Of a stretch of 21,973 nucleotides of DNA, positions 21,380 to 21,973 are shown piece by piece (positions within the stretch are counted from its first letter, which is position 1; every line of letters starts with the position of its first letter). A program made the translations under genes and the position numbers. Under the pieces are notes generated by a model. It was not told where the DNA came from, did no database searches, and was given only the letters and a program-made list of their open reading frames with translations. This DNA comes from a virus, in IMG/VR virus record IMGVR_UViG_3300010413_000193, positions 1-21,973 of that record; one strand, given 5' to 3'.

Positions 21380-21707
21380 CTTTTACCCGGATACCGTCGA
21401 TCCTGTTACTTGTGGTCATGAGGTATTTTTCTTCACCTTCTGTAATGATCATATTCATATCAAAAGCATTTTGGGGCGGAAAGAAAACCTGCATGCCGAC
21501 TTCGACTTCTTTCGCGTCTGGTCCCTTTGATACAATAACACCTGTTGATGGCCTGTCGGTTATCGGAGACATTGCCGCATCCGGGATGATAATGCCGGTA
21601 GCAGTTACCTTTTTAGTTTCGTCTGGGGTATACTTGATAACAATAACGTTTGATTGAGGAGCAAACTCGTACCATTGGATATACCCATTACTTGAATTTG
21701 ATAACAT
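21360..21707 (-). CDS. GroES-like co-chaperonin (T4 gp31-type)
   Basis: This 115-residue GroES-fold protein has NVIVIKYTPDETKKVTATGI (the first barrel strands), TGVIVSKGPDA, VEVGMQVFFPP and a final EGEEKYLMTTSNRIDGIRV. The middle has a mobile-loop-like segment at IPDAAMSPITDRPST. T4 gp31 replaces host GroES so that GroEL can fold the capsid protein; this one probably does the same. It is led by the variant promoter at 21731-21753 and an AAGGAAATAA site. It is first in the unit with the phosphoesterase and deacetylase. Confidence 0.85.
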   Translation of the reverse strand: MLSNSSNGYIQWYEFAPQSNVIVIKYTPDETKKVTATGIIIPDAAMSPITDRPSTGVIVSKGPDAKEVEVGMQVFFPPQNAFDMNMIITEGEEKYLMTTSNRIDGIRVKDVRDNN

Positions 21708-21730
21708 TTATTTCCTTATTTTGTAATATC

Positions 21731-21753
21731 ACATTATATAAAGGTAATCTGAA
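21731..21753 (-). promoter_or_regulatory. Phage promoter TTCAG-N10-TATAATGT (variant)
   Basis: TTCAG at 21749-21753, 10-base spacer, TATAATGT at 21731-21738 on the minus strand, 23 bases before ATG 21707. The spacer is one base shorter than in the four exact copies. Confidence 0.5.
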
Positions 21754-21761
21754 TACAGTCT

Positions 21762-21769
21762 TATAAATA
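21762..21769 (+). promoter_or_regulatory. T4-type late promoter TATAAATA, plus strand
   Basis: An exact TATAAATA 24 bases before ATG 21794, with GAGGAAAATAA between. It is back to back with the promoter of the co-chaperonin unit, in the divergent gap 21708-21793. Confidence 0.8.
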
Positions 21770-21793
21770 ATCAAAATATAACGAGGAAAATAA

Positions 21794-21973
21794 ATGGCAA
21801 GTTTTAAAATTAAAAGAGGTATTGAAAGCAGTGCCAATACATCTAACATTCTACCATACGAGCTAGGTTGGGCTACAGATAACGGGGGATACCTTCTTAT
21901 CAACAACAATGCAACTGTTATGCGTATTCGCGCAGGTTTCGCCGACTCAGCCACAAACGCCACAAACGCCACA
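21794..21973 (+). CDS. Tail-fibre-type protein, 3' end cut by the window
   Basis: The visible 60 residues begin MASFKIKRGIESSANTSN then LPYELGWATDNGGYLLINN. This is the start of many phage tail-fibre and receptor-binding proteins: a short IKRG strand, then ELGWATDxGxLyI, the N-terminal module that joins a fibre to its neighbour or trimerises. After that comes an Ala-Thr-Asn repeat encoded by a 9-bp unit. The late promoter and GAGGAAA site fit a structural gene. The remainder lies outside the window. Confidence 0.75.
   Translation, partial: MASFKIKRGIESSANTSNILPYELGWATDNGGYLLINNNATVMRIRAGFADSATNATNAT
21950..21973. repeat. 9-bp tandem repeat at the right edge
   Basis: The unit GCCACAAAC is present in two full copies plus six bases before the window ends, encoding Ala-Thr-Asn. 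More copies may follow outside the window. Confidence 0.7.

Noticed and set aside
21688-21973. Minus-strand frame opposite the tail-fibre start
   Set aside because: The plus-strand gene has a late promoter, ribosome site and a recognisable IKRG/ELGWATD start; the minus frame is its shadow.

Overview
The window is a piece of a large tailed-phage genome, most likely a T4-related myovirus of a Gram-negative host. The evidence is a T4 gp17-type terminase, a gp14-like neck protein, a gp31/GroES-like co-chaperonin, class Ia ribonucleotide reductase (nrdA, nrdB), exact copies of the T4 late promoter TATAAATA before several genes, and many proteins whose N-termini look like T4 capsid-targeting peptides. 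No tRNA, rRNA, integrase, IS element or CRISPR array was seen. Host and genus cannot be named from the sequence. Almost everything lies on the minus strand; only the two left-edge genes and a tail-fibre-like gene at the right edge are on the plus strand.

Layout, left to right: (1) 1-771, two plus-strand unknowns, the first cut by the window edge. (2) 768-4501, virion and packaging genes: neck protein, Ig-like protein, low-complexity charged protein, and a large terminase whose ATPase and nuclease parts lie in two different frames. (3) 4581-6211, small early-type genes: a stand-alone BRCT domain, a neighbour with a probable one-base frameshift, a zinc-ribbon mini-protein, a diverged tandem pair and another small protein. 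Several share a C-terminal aromatic-x-V ending. (4) 6208-9799, nrdB, a small gene, and nrdA with a terminator. (5) 9941-11656, an operon with three membrane proteins. (6) 11726-19897, about 8 kb of genes, ten of which encode an N-terminus like the T4 internal-protein/Alt targeting peptide, ending in a T4 gp21-like cleavage motif (hydrophobic-x-Glu). These include two paralogues with a possible ADP-ribosyltransferase-like layout, a fusion of an RNA/DNA-ligase-type nucleotidyltransferase to an NMN-adenylyltransferase-like domain, and a polymerase-beta-type nucleotidyltransferase. (7) 19899-21707, a small protein, a PIG-L deacetylase, a calcineurin-like phosphoesterase and the co-chaperonin. (8) 21794-end, start of a tail-fibre-type gene.

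The best candidate for an undescribed system is region 6: an apparent set of proteins packaged in the head and delivered with the DNA. A recurring promoter, TTCAG-N11-TATAATAT (four exact copies plus one with N10), stands before five transcription units and looks like a phage-specific early or middle promoter, distinct from the late TATAAATA class. Three places need a check for real frameshifts against sequence error: the terminase junction, the gene at 4581-4800, and a 55-codon reading frame at 14760-14927 that lacks a normal start codon.
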